A stretch of 64,000 nt of DNA from Idiomarina piscisalsi (lineage in GTDB: Bacteria > Pseudomonadota > Gammaproteobacteria > Enterobacterales > Alteromonadaceae): positions 310,001 through 374,000 of the forward strand of contig NZ_PIQA01000001.1 in NCBI RefSeq assembly GCF_003987095.1, in the 5' to 3' direction. Shown here piece by piece: positions 54,465 to 64,000 of the stretch. Position numbers and translations under genes: made by a program. Each line of letters opens with the position of its first letter. Within the stretch, counting starts at the first letter, position 1. The notes under the pieces are model-generated. The model saw only the letters and a program-made list of their open reading frames with translations. It was not told the DNA's origin and ran no database searches.

Positions 54465-55847
54465 ATGACAAACAATCAAACAATCTCAAGCCGCTGGTCC
54501 AGCCGGTTAAGTTTCATTTTGGCATCCTCCGCAGCAGCCGTTGGACTGGGCAACATTTGGAAATTCCCTTATGTCATGGGGGAAAATGGCGGTGGCGCGT
54601 TCGTTCTTATTTATTTGCTGTGTATTCTTGGCATTGGCATTCCTATCATGATAGCCGAGGTCATTATTGGTCGTCGGGGCCGTCATTCACCTGGATATGC
54701 AGCAAAGTCTGTCGCCCTGGAGTCAGGGAAAAGTTCGTTTTGGCAAAGCGCTGGTTGGCTGGGTATGCTAACAGGGTATTTAGTTTTAAGTTTTTACGCG
54801 GTTATTGCCGGCTGGGCATTAGCCTACGTTTTCAAAGCAGGACAAGGGCTGTTTGAAGGCGCATCGGCAGAACAAGTGGGTAACGTTTTCACCGGGCTGC
54901 TCTCATCGCCAGGCGAGCTAATGCTATGGCATAGCCTTATTATTGTGGCGACGGTTTTAGTCGTCGGTAATGGTGTGAAAAACGGCCTGGAGCGCTCAGT
55001 CAGGCTGCTATTGCCAGCGATGATCCTATTATTGGTTGGTATCGCTATTTACGTTGGTAATATTGGTGACTTTTCAGCGGCAATCACCTTCATGTTTGAG
55101 CCAGACTTTAGCAAGCTGTCGGTAAACGGCGTAATGATTGCTCTGGGTCACTCATTCTTTACATTAGGCTTGGCGTCCGGCGTAGTGATTATGTACGGCG
55201 CTTACTTGCCTCGGGAAACATCAATTGTTCAAACCAGTTTGTGGATAGCTGTAATTGATACCATCGTTGCGCTACTTGCCGGTTTGGCCATATTTCCTCT
55301 GGTTTTCGGTTTCGGTCTTACGCCAAGCGAAGGACCAGGCCTTATCTTCACTACATTACCTCTGGCATTTGCAGAAATGCCTGCGGGTACGTTACTTGGC
55401 ACTATCTTTTTTATCATGCTGGTCATAGCCGCATTCACATCAGCCATTGCTATGATAGAGTCGTCGGTCGCTTTTGTGGCAGAGAAGTTCTCCTTAAGCC
55501 GCTGGCCGGCTACATTAGTTTCAGGCCTCGTTTTGTGGTTGCTGGGACAACTCACCATTCATTCATTTGCCGGTAGTGAATGGGCGCAGCTTAGCGGCGA
55601 GTGGTTAGGTAAACCGATTAACTCAATTTTTGATATTATTGACCTTCTGACGTCGAGTATTCTTTTACCATTAGGCGGTTTATTGCTCGCAATTTTGGCT
55701 GGCTGGGTGATGAAAAGAGAGCACAGTGAAAATGAGCTGGACAGCCATAAACCCGTTTTTGACATCTGGTTGTTGTGCGTTAAATACATAGCGCCTGTAG
55801 CCATTATTATTATTTTCTTACAGCTAATTGGTTTTATAAAACTTTAG
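54465..55847 (+). CDS. Neurotransmitter:sodium symporter (NSS) family transporter
   Basis: 460 aa with about 11 hydrophobic helices. The unwound TM1 Na+ site ASSAAAVGLGNIWKFPYVMGENGGGAF is diagnostic, as is ITEVIIG-like EVIIGRRGRHSP. LeuT/TnaT-type importer of amino acids with Na+; substrate unknown. 11 nt before nhaC, so amino-acid/Na+ import and Na+ export may be co-expressed. Confidence 0.93.
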   Translation: MTNNQTISSRWSSRLSFILASSAAAVGLGNIWKFPYVMGENGGGAFVLIYLLCILGIGIPIMIAEVIIGRRGRHSPGYAAKSVALESGKSSFWQSAGWLGMLTGYLVLSFYAVIAGWALAYVFKAGQGLFEGASAEQVGNVFTGLLSSPGELMLWHSLIIVATVLVVGNGVKNGLERSVRLLLPAMILLLVGIAIYVGNIGDFSAAITFMFEPDFSKLSVNGVMIALGHSFFTLGLASGVVIMYGAYLPRETSIVQTSLWIAVIDTIVALLAGLAIFPLVFGFGLTPSEGPGLIFTTLPLAFAEMPAGTLLGTIFFIMLVIAAFTSAIAMIESSVAFVAEKFSLSRWPATLVSGLVLWLLGQLTIHSFAGSEWAQLSGEWLGKPINSIFDIIDLLTSSILLPLGGLLLAILAGWVMKREHSENELDSHKPVFDIWLLCVKYIAPVAIIIIFLQLIGFIKL

Positions 55848-55858
55848 GTTAAAAATTA

Positions 55859-57313
55859 ATGAGTCATACAAACAAACAACCAAGTTTGCTTCAGGCGCTT
55901 GTTCCATTAATGGCGCTAATTGTCATGCTGGCTTCATCCGTTTATCTATTCGGAGAAGACTCGTCTTACGGACCAAATCAAATTGCGCTATTAGTCGCCT
56001 CAGGCATAGCCGTTATTATTGGTTTTCGTAATGGTTTTAGCTGGTCACAAATAGAAGAGGGTATTACTGAGGGAATCTCTGTCGCCCTTGGCGCTATGCT
56101 GATAATACTCGCAGTAGGCTCATTAATTGGAACCTGGCTGCTGTCCGGCACCGTACCAACGCTTATTTACTTTGGTTTAGAGCTATTAAACCCAGGTTTG
56201 TTTTACGCTGCGAGCTGTATTATTTGCGGTATAGTCGCTCTTTCAATTGGTAGCTCCTGGACAACCGCGGCGACCATAGGTGTGGCGCTTATGGGGGTAG
56301 CTTCAGGCATGGGGCTTGAGCCTGCTATCGCGGCTGGTGCTATCGTTTCTGGTGCGTATTTTGGTGACAAAATGTCGCCGCTTTCCGATACCACGAACCT
56401 TGCTCCTGCGGTTGCGGGTACAGAGCTGTTCGCGCATATCCGTTACATGGGTTACACGGCCGGCCCAGCGTTTATTATATCAGTCATCATTTTTTTAATT
56501 CTGGGATTAAACGCAGACACCAATGTGAGCTTACAGCGTTTGGAGCAAATGCAAACACAGCTTCACGGAACCTTTAACATTGGTTGGGAAATGCTGGTAC
56601 CACTTGCTGTACTTTTATACTTAGCGGCAACACGTAAACCGGCGTTACCTACAGTGTTCTTTGGGGCGTTATTAGGCGGTGTCTGGGCGCTTATTTTCCA
56701 GCCGGAAATGGTCACGCAAATTGCCGGTGAAGAAGGTTGGGTTGCATCGTTAAAAGTTGTTTGGCTGGCATTATCGGATGGAACGACCGTCAGCACCGGC
56801 AGCGCTAACTTAGACTCTCTGTTAAGTGGTGGTGGTATGGTTTCCATGCTCAACACCGTTTGGCTTATTCTGAGCGCCATGACATTTGGCGCCATTATGG
56901 AAAAAATAGGCCTACTTGAGCGTTTTATTCGGGGTATGTTAAAAGCCAGTAAGTCTGTTGGTTCACTCATTACCGGTACTTTATTTACCTGTTTTGGTGC
57001 CAACGTTTTAACTGCAGACCAATATATGGCTATCGTTCTGCCCGGACGTATGTTCCGCGAGGAATATGAGCGCCGTAACCTTGATCCTCGTGTGCTGTCT
57101 CGTACGTTAGAAGACAGTGGTACTATTACCTCAGCATTAATTCCATGGAATACGTGCGGTGCTTATATGTTCTCGGTGCTTGCGGTAAGCCCATTTGAGT
57201 ATGGTATCTTTGCGTTCTTCAACTACTTAACACCGTTAATTGCTATCGTATTTGCCTACACAGGCTGGACTATTCTTTATAAAAAGCCAGAGCAAAAAGA
57301 AGCAACGGCTTAA
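55859..57313 (+). CDS. nhaC: Na+/H+ antiporter NhaC family
   Basis: 484 aa, about 12 helices. NhaC motifs: GSSWTTAATIGVALMGVASGMG, AYFGDKMSPLSDTTNLAPAVAG, TITSALIPWNTCGAYM. Exchanges Na+ for H+ at the inner membrane, or an organic/Na+ antiport as in some relatives. Tight behind the NSS gene; pepN follows after 19 nt. Confidence 0.92.
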   Translation: MSHTNKQPSLLQALVPLMALIVMLASSVYLFGEDSSYGPNQIALLVASGIAVIIGFRNGFSWSQIEEGITEGISVALGAMLIILAVGSLIGTWLLSGTVPTLIYFGLELLNPGLFYAASCIICGIVALSIGSSWTTAATIGVALMGVASGMGLEPAIAAGAIVSGAYFGDKMSPLSDTTNLAPAVAGTELFAHIRYMGYTAGPAFIISVIIFLILGLNADTNVSLQRLEQMQTQLHGTFNIGWEMLVPLAVLLYLAATRKPALPTVFFGALLGGVWALIFQPEMVTQIAGEEGWVASLKVVWLALSDGTTVSTGSANLDSLLSGGGMVSMLNTVWLILSAMTFGAIMEKIGLLERFIRGMLKASKSVGSLITGTLFTCFGANVLTADQYMAIVLPGRMFREEYERRNLDPRVLSRTLEDSGTITSALIPWNTCGAYMFSVLAVSPFEYGIFAFFNYLTPLIAIVFAYTGWTILYKKPEQKEATA

Positions 57314-57332
57314 TCAGTAACGAAAGGAAGTT

Positions 57333-59921
57333 ATGACACAGTTACCGAAAGCGAAGTATAGAAAAGATTATCAACAACCCGAGTTCACTATTTCAACGGT
57401 TGACTTAACCTTTGAGTTACACCCTGAGAATACACGGGTCACTAATGTTATGAAGGTTGAGCGCCAAGGGAGTCACAGTAAGCCGTTGGTGCTTGATGGC
57501 GAAGACATAACGCTAAATAGCGTCAAAGTGAATAATGAGGTTATTCCAGCCGAAAAGTGGAAGGTTGAAAATAACCAGTTGGTACTCGAAACAGCACTCG
57601 ATAGCTTTGAACTCACCATTGAGAATACGGTTAATCCAAGCGCCAATGAGGCGCTTGAAGGTTTGTATTTAGCCGAAGGAACTTACTGTACGCAATGTGA
57701 GGCTGAAGGGTTCCGTCGCATTAGTTACTTCATGGATCGCCCCGACGTTCTGGCAAAATACCGCACAACGGTTATTGCCGATAAAGAAGGCTATCCATAC
57801 TTGCTATCAAACGGTAATCGCGTTGAATATCGTGAGATAGAGGGAGGTAAACACCTGGCAGTTTGGGAAGACCCTCATCCGAAACCCAGTTATTTGTTTG
57901 CCTTAGTTGCTGGTAACTTCGACTTACTGGAAGATACTTTCACAACCAAAGATGGCAGAAACGTTGAGCTTCAACTGTTTGTCGATAAAGGCAACCTTCA
58001 TCGAGCCCCACACGCCATGGAGTCGCTCAAAAACGCGATGAAATGGGACGAAGAGCGTTTTAATTTGGTTTATGACCTCGATATTTATATGGTCGTTGCC
58101 GTCGACTTCTTCAATATGGGGGCTATGGAGAATAAAGGCTTAAATGTCTTTAATGCCAAATACGTATTGGCGAATCCAGAAACTGCGACTGACCAGGACT
58201 TTCTCAACATCGAGTCGGTTATCGGTCATGAGTACTTTCATAACTGGACGGGTAACCGAGTGACTTGCCGTGACTGGTTCCAGTTGTCGCTGAAAGAAGG
58301 CTTAACTGTTTTTCGAGATCAGGAGTTTAGCTCTGACTTAGGCTCTAGAGCAGTAAACCGCATTAACGACGTCAAAGTTATTAGAAGCCATCAGTTTGCT
58401 GAAGATGCTAGCCCGATGGCGCACCCCATACGTCCGGATAAAGTGGTTCAAATGAACAACTTTTATACCGTTACGGTATATAACAAAGGTGCAGAAGTCA
58501 TTCGCATGATTCATACCTTGTTAGGCGAAGAGGGCTTCCAAAAAGGCATGGCGCTATATTTTGAGCGCTTCGACGGCCAAGCCGTTACCTGCGAAGATTT
58601 TGTTGCGGCGATGGAAGATGCCAACGGAGCAGACTTTAAACAGTTCCGAAATTGGTATTCACAAGCGGGTACGCCAACAGTTTCTGTTGAGCAAGATTAT
58701 GATGCTCAGCAACAAAAATTGGCTATTACCCTGCGCCAGGAAACGCCTGCAACGCCCGGACAAAGTGAGAAGGCCCCATTCCATATTCCGGTGAAATGGT
58801 CAGCGTACTCCTTAAAAGGGCAGCCATTGCAGTTGTCTGATGAACAGCTGATTCATCTGAAAGATAAAGAACTAACGCTAAGCTTCGAAAATGTTGCCGA
58901 ACAACCTGTTTTATCGCTGTTTGAGAACTTTTCAGCACCGGTGAAAGTGAAGCGCGACATCAGTGATGATGAATTACGTGTTCTAATGGCTCACAGCCAA
59001 GATGAATTTAGTCGCTGGGACGCTGCACAAACCTTGTTTTCACGTAAGGTTGAGCAGGCTATATCAAATGATACAACTGTAGAGCTAGACGAACAAACGG
59101 TTACGTCTTGCCGAAATTTACTGCTTGGAAACAGCGATCCGGCTTTAATTGCTTTAGCGTTAACATTACCCACGCCTGCAACCATCGCTGAAAGCTTTAG
59201 TGTGATACCTGTTGAGCGAATTAACGAAAACCTCGATGCGCTTAAACAGAAGCTCGCTGAAGCGTTAAAAGAAGACTTTATTAGTGTTTACAATAAGAGT
59301 GTAACTAAACACCCTTATGAGTTGTCGGCACAAGACATTGCGGCGCGACAATTGAAGAAAACCTGCTTAAGCTACCTGGCCTTAACCAGCAACAGCGATG
59401 AACTGCTTGAGCAAGAATTTAATCAAGCGGACAATCTGACTGATCAGCTTGCGGCATTGCAGGCTGCTGTTTGGTCAAATCATTCACTGGCGAAAACTCT
59501 CCTGAAGGCCTTTGATAAGCAATGGCGTGGGGAAAAACTGGTGATGGACAAGTGGTTCAGTACTCAAGCGCTTGCCAATAACGAAGCGACCGTTGAGCGG
59601 CTGACTGAGCTTATGTCGCACCCGGATTTCAGCATCAAAAACCCGAATCGGGTTTATTCGTTACTGGCTGCTTTTACACAAAACCAAGCGCAGTTCCATA
59701 GAGCTGATGGTAAGGGGTACCAACTGGTAGCTGAGCAAATTAAAGTGTTGAATGACTTTAACCCTCAGGTCGCGTCGCGCTTATTGTCTGCGTTTGTCAG
59801 TTGGCGCCGCTATGACGGAAAACGTCAAGAGCTAATGAAAGCTGAGTTGAAAGGCATTCAGTCTTTACCAAACTTAGCCAGCGACTTGTTTGAAAAAGTA
59901 GAAAGTTGTCTAACTGAATAA
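57333..59921 (+). CDS. pepN: Aminopeptidase N (M1 family)
   Basis: 862 aa (E. coli 870). GAMEN motif (NMGAMENKGLNVFN), zinc motif HEYFHNWTGNR with the third ligand Glu in LKEGLTVFRDQEF, and a C-terminal helical domain with ARQLKKTCLSYL and VASRLLSAFVSW. Main cytoplasmic aminopeptidase. Placed behind transporters, in keeping with peptide and amino-acid use. Confidence 0.96.
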   Translation: MTQLPKAKYRKDYQQPEFTISTVDLTFELHPENTRVTNVMKVERQGSHSKPLVLDGEDITLNSVKVNNEVIPAEKWKVENNQLVLETALDSFELTIENTVNPSANEALEGLYLAEGTYCTQCEAEGFRRISYFMDRPDVLAKYRTTVIADKEGYPYLLSNGNRVEYREIEGGKHLAVWEDPHPKPSYLFALVAGNFDLLEDTFTTKDGRNVELQLFVDKGNLHRAPHAMESLKNAMKWDEERFNLVYDLDIYMVVAVDFFNMGAMENKGLNVFNAKYVLANPETATDQDFLNIESVIGHEYFHNWTGNRVTCRDWFQLSLKEGLTVFRDQEFSSDLGSRAVNRINDVKVIRSHQFAEDASPMAHPIRPDKVVQMNNFYTVTVYNKGAEVIRMIHTLLGEEGFQKGMALYFERFDGQAVTCEDFVAAMEDANGADFKQFRNWYSQAGTPTVSVEQDYDAQQQKLAITLRQETPATPGQSEKAPFHIPVKWSAYSLKGQPLQLSDEQLIHLKDKELTLSFENVAEQPVLSLFENFSAPVKVKRDISDDELRVLMAHSQDEFSRWDAAQTLFSRKVEQAISNDTTVELDEQTVTSCRNLLLGNSDPALIALALTLPTPATIAESFSVIPVERINENLDALKQKLAEALKEDFISVYNKSVTKHPYELSAQDIAARQLKKTCLSYLALTSNSDELLEQEFNQADNLTDQLAALQAAVWSNHSLAKTLLKAFDKQWRGEKLVMDKWFSTQALANNEATVERLTELMSHPDFSIKNPNRVYSLLAAFTQNQAQFHRADGKGYQLVAEQIKVLNDFNPQVASRLLSAFVSWRRYDGKRQELMKAELKGIQSLPNLASDLFEKVESCLTE

Positions 59922-59943
59922 TTATTTAAGGTAGGCGAGTAAC

Positions 59944-60168
59944 GTGATCATCCAGTATGTCTTTAGTCTGTCCATGAGCTATCAGGAATACTGTGATGTT
60001 TACTATAACAAGGGCTTTCAACAGGTCGTTGTAACCACTGATAACGGCACGCGGGTTGCTATTCCCGCGGGCCGCTTCATTAAGTTTATTGACAGTCAGG
60101 GCATAAGAGGGCGCTTCTGCCTACAAGTCGATGAAAATCAAAAATTTGTTGATTTAAGTCGTATCTAA
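59944..60168 (+). CDS. DUF2835 family protein
   Basis: 74 aa. Family pattern: YVFSLSMSYQEYCDVYY, VVVTTDNGTRVAIPAGRFIKFI, GIRGRFCLQVDENQKFVDLSRI. Function unknown; commonly next to pepN and gdhB in this group. GTG start with AGGCGAG upstream, 22 nt after pepN. Confidence 0.85.
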   Translation: MIIQYVFSLSMSYQEYCDVYYNKGFQQVVVTTDNGTRVAIPAGRFIKFIDSQGIRGRFCLQVDENQKFVDLSRI

Positions 60169-60253
60169 AGACTTCCATTCAGTTAAATAACATAGTTATT
60201 TCTCAATCCCCGAAATATCTGGTCTAAACACTGGTTTTTAATGCGAAATAGCG

Positions 60254-60282
60254 TTGAAAGCCTATGATAAATGTCCGACAAT
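60254..60282 (+). promoter_or_regulatory. Sigma70-type promoter candidate of the NAD-glutamate dehydrogenase gene
   Basis: TTGAAA (60254-60259), 17-nt spacer, GACAAT (60277-60282), in the 198-nt gap before the gene; leader about 75 nt. Confidence 0.45.
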
Positions 60283-60366
60283 AACATCAATCATAGATTC
60301 ATTGGCCGCGGGCTGCATTTGGCTTGCCTGCGACGTTTCACCAACAACCTCAAGGACTCTGTAATT

Positions 60367-63300
60367 ATGTCGTTGGTCGATAGTCAATCTCCGGTTTTAC
60401 TGGAAAAAGTCGTTGAATTGATAAATAAGAAAGTTCCAGCCCCTCAGGCGCATTTAGTTGCAGATTTTGCCAAACGGTTATACCGAAATATTGCGAGCGA
60501 TGATTTAACCAATCGTCACGATAGCGATATGTACGGAGCTGTTTTAGGACTTTGGCACAGCTTTAACGAATACACCCCTGGCGATAAGGCTCTCATTAAG
60601 GTCTATAACCCTGATGTTCCCACTGACGGGTGGGAGTCTCCACATACCATTGTTGAAATTATTCAAAGTGATATGCCGTTTATGGTCGACTCCGTGCGTA
60701 TGGCGTTATCTCGCCTGGGGATTACGTCGCACTTACTGCTGCACATGCCAATTAGTCACAAGCGGGACAAAGAGCACCAAGTTACAGAGTTACAAAAACC
60801 CGGTACGCGTAGTAAAGATAATTACGTCGATACCGTGTTCCTGATAGAAATTGACCGTCAGACCAGTAAAGAAGAGATTAAGACACTGAAGAAAGAATTG
60901 GTCTCGGTAATGGAAGAAATTAGCCTGGCTGTTCAAGACTGGAAGCCAATGCGTGAGCGCTTGCAAGAAGTAGCCAAAGAGCTTGGTAACGATTTTTATC
61001 CTGGCGATAAAGCCTATAAAGACGAGGCTAAGAAGTTTCTTAAGTGGTTGGCAGACGACAACTTTACATTAACCGGTTATCGTGAATATGAGCTCAGCCC
61101 GGTGAAAGGCGACTATGAGCTAAAACAGATTAAAGAGACGAGCCTTGGTTTGATGAAAAATTCGGTCAGCGATAAAGGTCGTTTGGTTTCATCATTGCCG
61201 GAAGATGCTCGCGAGATCATTCAGAATGATCGCCTGTTACTATTGACCAAAACCAATTCTAAATCCCGTGTTCACCGTCCTGCGTACTCGGACTATATTG
61301 GTATTAAGCGCTTCAATGAAAAAGGTGAAGTTATTGGTGAACACCGCTTTATCGGTCTTTACTCCGCCAGCTTCTATAATAACAGCACCTCGGATATTCC
61401 TCTGGTTAGTGAAAAAATCGAGCGTGTTTTGGAAATGTCTGGTTTCGCACCACAGTCTCATGCCGCAAAAGCGCTACTGAATATTTTGGAAACCTACCCA
61501 CGTGACGAAATTGTTCAAGCTGAAGAGGATGACTTATTAGAAGTCGGCCTGGGTGTGCTGCAAATGCAAGAGCGTGATATGACTCGTGTGTTTTTGCGCC
61601 GAGATATCTTTGGTCGCTTCATGTCATGCATGGTTTACGTGCCGAAAGAGCGCTATAACACCTTACTGCGTGAGCGAACGCAAAGCATTTTGGCAAGAAC
61701 ATTCAAAACGGAATACGACGTTGACTTTACGACGTATTTTTCAGAGTCATCATTGGCGAGAACGCACTATACAGTCCGCTTGAGTGATGGTCATCAGACG
61801 ATTAACGTGAAAGATTTGGAGCAAAACTTGATTGAAGCTGCACGCACTTGGGAAGATAATTTCGAGAGGATTTTACAGTCAACATACGGTGAAGCTCAGG
61901 CGACGCGTCTCAACAAGCGTTATTCTTCAGCTTTCCCTCGCTCATACAAAGAAGATGTACTGCCGTCGGTGGCTATTTCAGACATTAAGCAACTTGAGTC
62001 ATTAGACGATGACCACAAGTTGGGCATGGTCCTGTATCGTGCGCAAGAAGAGAAAGACGACAGTAAACATCTGCATCTGAAACTATTCCATAAAGACGAG
62101 CCTATTCATTTGTCTGACGTGCTGCCGATGCTCGAAAACTTTGGTTTACGAGTTATTGGTGAAAGTCCGTATCAGATTAAAACCAGCGATGGTCATATTT
62201 TCTGGGTTCTTGACTTCCAAATGCTTCACACTGCGGGTTCACTGGACTTAGATGAAAGTCGTGAAACCTTCCAAAATGCCTTTGCTAAAGTATGGGACGG
62301 GCAGCTTGAAGACGACGGCTTTAACCGTTTAGTACTGGGTGCGGGTATGAATGGCCGCCAGGCAACCATTTTGCGCATGCTTGCTAAATATATGCGCCAA
62401 ATTGGTACAACATTCAGCCAAAGCTATATTGAAAGCACCTTTAGTAAGTATCCGCTGCTGGCTAAATTGGTTGTGAAAATGTTCTATACCAAGTTTGAAC
62501 CGGGCACTAAGGATGTCGAGAAAAAACTCGAGGCGCTGCATACACGTATTAACACCGAGCTAGATAACGTTGCTAACTTAGATGACGACCGCATTATTCG
62601 CCGTTACGTTGAGCTCATTGATGCCGCACTTAGAACAAACTTTTTCCAAACCGATGAAAACGGCAACGATAAGCCTTATATCTCATTGAAATTCCTGCCG
62701 GAAATGGTGCCGGAAATGCCGCTGCCATTGCCGAAGTTTGAAATTTTCGTTTACTCACCACGTGTTGAAGGTGTTCATTTGCGTGGCGGCAAAGTTGCTC
62801 GTGGCGGCTTGCGCTGGTCTGACAGACGAGAAGACTTCCGCACTGAAATTTTAGGTTTGGTCAAAGCACAGCAAGTAAAAAACACCGTTATTGTGCCGGT
62901 TGGGGCAAAAGGTGGCTTTATTTGTAAAGCGCTGCCGGAAGATCGTGAAGGCTTCATGGCAGAAGGTCAGGCGTGCTACAAAACCTTCATTCGCGCATTA
63001 TTAGACATTACTGACAACATTATTGAAGGCGAAATTGTTCCGCCGAAAGACGTTGTGCGTCACGATGAAGACGACCCATATTTAGTGGTCGCGGCGGATA
63101 AAGGCACCGCAACGTTCTCGGACATCGCTAACGGTATCTCTGCCGAATATAATTTCTGGTTAGGCGATGCGTTTGCGTCCGGTGGCTCAGTGGGGTACGA
63201 CCACAAGAAAATGGGTATTACCGCACGCGGAGCCTGGGAGTCTGTTAAACGTCACTTCCGTGAAATGGGTATTGACTGTCAAACCACTGACTTTACCTGT

Positions 63301-64000
63301 GTTGCTATCGGCGATATGGGCGGTGACGTATTTGGTAATGGCATGTTGTTGTCTAAGCATACGCGCTTACAAGCTGCGTTTAACCACATGCACATTTTCA
63401 TCGACCCTGAACCAGATGCAGCCAGCTCCTGGAAAGAGCGAGACCGCCTTTTCAAAATGCCACGCTCAAGCTGGGATGATTACAACAGAGAGTTAATTTC
63501 AAAAGGCGGCGGAGTTTTCTCGCGGAGCGCGAAAGCCATCGAGCTGACACCTGAAATTAAAAAGATGATTGGCACCAACAAGAAGTCCATGACACCGAAC
63601 GAGCTGATCAAAGCTTGCTTGACCATGGAGGTCGATCTGATTTGGAACGGAGGTATTGGTACTTACGTCAAAGGTAAAGCGGAAACCGATACTGACGTCG
63701 GCGACCGTGCCAACGACGCACTACGTGTGAATGGTCGCGAGCTCAAAGCAAAAATTGTGGGTGAGGGCGGTAACCTCGGGTTCACTCAACTTGGACGTAT
63801 CGAGTTTGCTCAAAAAGGCGGTCGCATTAATACTGACTTTGTTGATAACGTGGGTGGCGTCGACTGCTCGGATAATGAAGTCAACATTAAGATCTTGCTG
63901 AACGGTCTGGTGACCAGTGGTGACTTAACACAGAAGCAGCGTGACAAGTTACTGTATGACATGACTGAAGAAGTCGCTGAGATTGTTCTGGATGACTGTA
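60367..64000 (+). CDS. gdhB: NAD-specific glutamate dehydrogenase, large (about 180 kDa) type, partial
   Basis: Open for 1211 codons from ATG 60367 (AAGGA 10 nt upstream) and running off the right edge; full proteins are about 1600 aa. N-terminal ACT-like regulatory segments (about 1-600; IIQSDMPFMVDSVRMAL, QMQERDMTRVFLRRDIFGRF), then the catalytic core: GVHLRGGKVARGGLRWSDRREDFRTE, VGAKGGF, ADKGTATFSD, GGSVGYDHKKMGITARGAWE, VAIGDMGGDVFGNGMLLS. Deaminates glutamate to 2-oxoglutarate with NAD+. Central to amino-acid catabolism. Confidence 0.95.
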   Translation, partial: MSLVDSQSPVLLEKVVELINKKVPAPQAHLVADFAKRLYRNIASDDLTNRHDSDMYGAVLGLWHSFNEYTPGDKALIKVYNPDVPTDGWESPHTIVEIIQSDMPFMVDSVRMALSRLGITSHLLLHMPISHKRDKEHQVTELQKPGTRSKDNYVDTVFLIEIDRQTSKEEIKTLKKELVSVMEEISLAVQDWKPMRERLQEVAKELGNDFYPGDKAYKDEAKKFLKWLADDNFTLTGYREYELSPVKGDYELKQIKETSLGLMKNSVSDKGRLVSSLPEDAREIIQNDRLLLLTKTNSKSRVHRPAYSDYIGIKRFNEKGEVIGEHRFIGLYSASFYNNSTSDIPLVSEKIERVLEMSGFAPQSHAAKALLNILETYPRDEIVQAEEDDLLEVGLGVLQMQERDMTRVFLRRDIFGRFMSCMVYVPKERYNTLLRERTQSILARTFKTEYDVDFTTYFSESSLARTHYTVRLSDGHQTINVKDLEQNLIEAARTWEDNFERILQSTYGEAQATRLNKRYSSAFPRSYKEDVLPSVAISDIKQLESLDDDHKLGMVLYRAQEEKDDSKHLHLKLFHKDEPIHLSDVLPMLENFGLRVIGESPYQIKTSDGHIFWVLDFQMLHTAGSLDLDESRETFQNAFAKVWDGQLEDDGFNRLVLGAGMNGRQATILRMLAKYMRQIGTTFSQSYIESTFSKYPLLAKLVVKMFYTKFEPGTKDVEKKLEALHTRINTELDNVANLDDDRIIRRYVELIDAALRTNFFQTDENGNDKPYISLKFLPEMVPEMPLPLPKFEIFVYSPRVEGVHLRGGKVARGGLRWSDRREDFRTEILGLVKAQQVKNTVIVPVGAKGGFICKALPEDREGFMAEGQACYKTFIRALLDITDNIIEGEIVPPKDVVRHDEDDPYLVVAADKGTATFSDIANGISAEYNFWLGDAFASGGSVGYDHKKMGITARGAWESVKRHFREMGIDCQTTDFTCVAIGDMGGDVFGNGMLLSKHTRLQAAFNHMHIFIDPEPDAASSWKERDRLFKMPRSSWDDYNRELISKGGGVFSRSAKAIELTPEIKKMIGTNKKSMTPNELIKACLTMEVDLIWNGGIGTYVKGKAETDTDVGDRANDALRVNGRELKAKIVGEGGNLGFTQLGRIEFAQKGGRINTDFVDNVGGVDCSDNEVNIKILLNGLVTSGDLTQKQRDKLLYDMTEEVAEIVLDDC

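Overview
The window reads as chromosomal DNA of a marine gammaproteobacterium of the Alteromonadales, most like Idiomarina. This is inferred from protein style and gene order (clpA-infA-bpt-aat-trxB, ald/lrp-ftsK-lolA-rarA-crcB-serS, tusDCBE, gacA-uvrC-pgsA, ydbH-ynbE-ydbL, msrC-proQ-prc, pepN, large NAD-GDH). Many peptidases (M61, M14, PepN, Prc, M23), Na+-coupled amino-acid carriers (AGCS, NSS), an NhaC antiporter and a large NAD-glutamate dehydrogenase fit a halophile that lives on amino acids.

Layout. 1-18.5 kb is housekeeping backbone: the end of clpA, infA and two N-end-rule transferases; thioredoxin reductase; alanine dehydrogenase divergent from lrp; ftsK-lolA-rarA-crcB-serS; the Tus sulfur relay; a BI-1 membrane protein; tRNA-Ser(TGA); a thioesterase and a glycosylase; then a GacA-like regulator with uvrC and pgsA. 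At 18.59-18.85 kb lies a tRNA-Gly(GCC)-Cys(GCA)-Leu(TAA) operon.

18.84-29.32 kb is a genomic island in the 3' end of tRNA-Leu. A P4-type integrase follows the tRNA, and a 22-bp copy of the tRNA end lies 10.46 kb downstream. The same pair of integrase-arm-like repeats occurs at both ends. Cargo: (a) three genes for oxygen/redox sensing and c-di-GMP: a PAS-GGEEF diguanylate cyclase, an Aer-like chemoreceptor, and a PAS-EAL phosphodiesterase with a FixL-type PAS; (b) a scar of three gene ends (hsdM, serine recombinase, hemerythrin); (c) a LysR regulator divergent from a CDF-type transporter; (d) a broken ISAs1-type transposase.

29.3-45.6 kb is backbone again: the ydbH-ynbE-ydbL outer-membrane lipid-transport operon, alkB, a GNAT enzyme, pagL with an AcrR-like operator in front, a LysR/LysE pair, a tandem QueD-like protein with an M23 peptidase, an M61 peptidase, a PilZ-LytS-LytTR-lipoprotein operon, pyruvate kinase and msrB. 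45.8-64 kb holds GAPDH, an M14 carboxypeptidase, an AGCS carrier with an unusual insert, a small-gene cluster leading into msrC-proQ-prc, NSS and NhaC transporters, pepN, and the start of the large NAD-glutamate dehydrogenase, which runs off the right edge.

The most notable points are the GacA homologue whose receiver has lost every phosphorylation residue, the near-exact AcrR-type palindrome upstream of pagL, and the island's sensory cassette. No CRISPR array or rRNA was seen.
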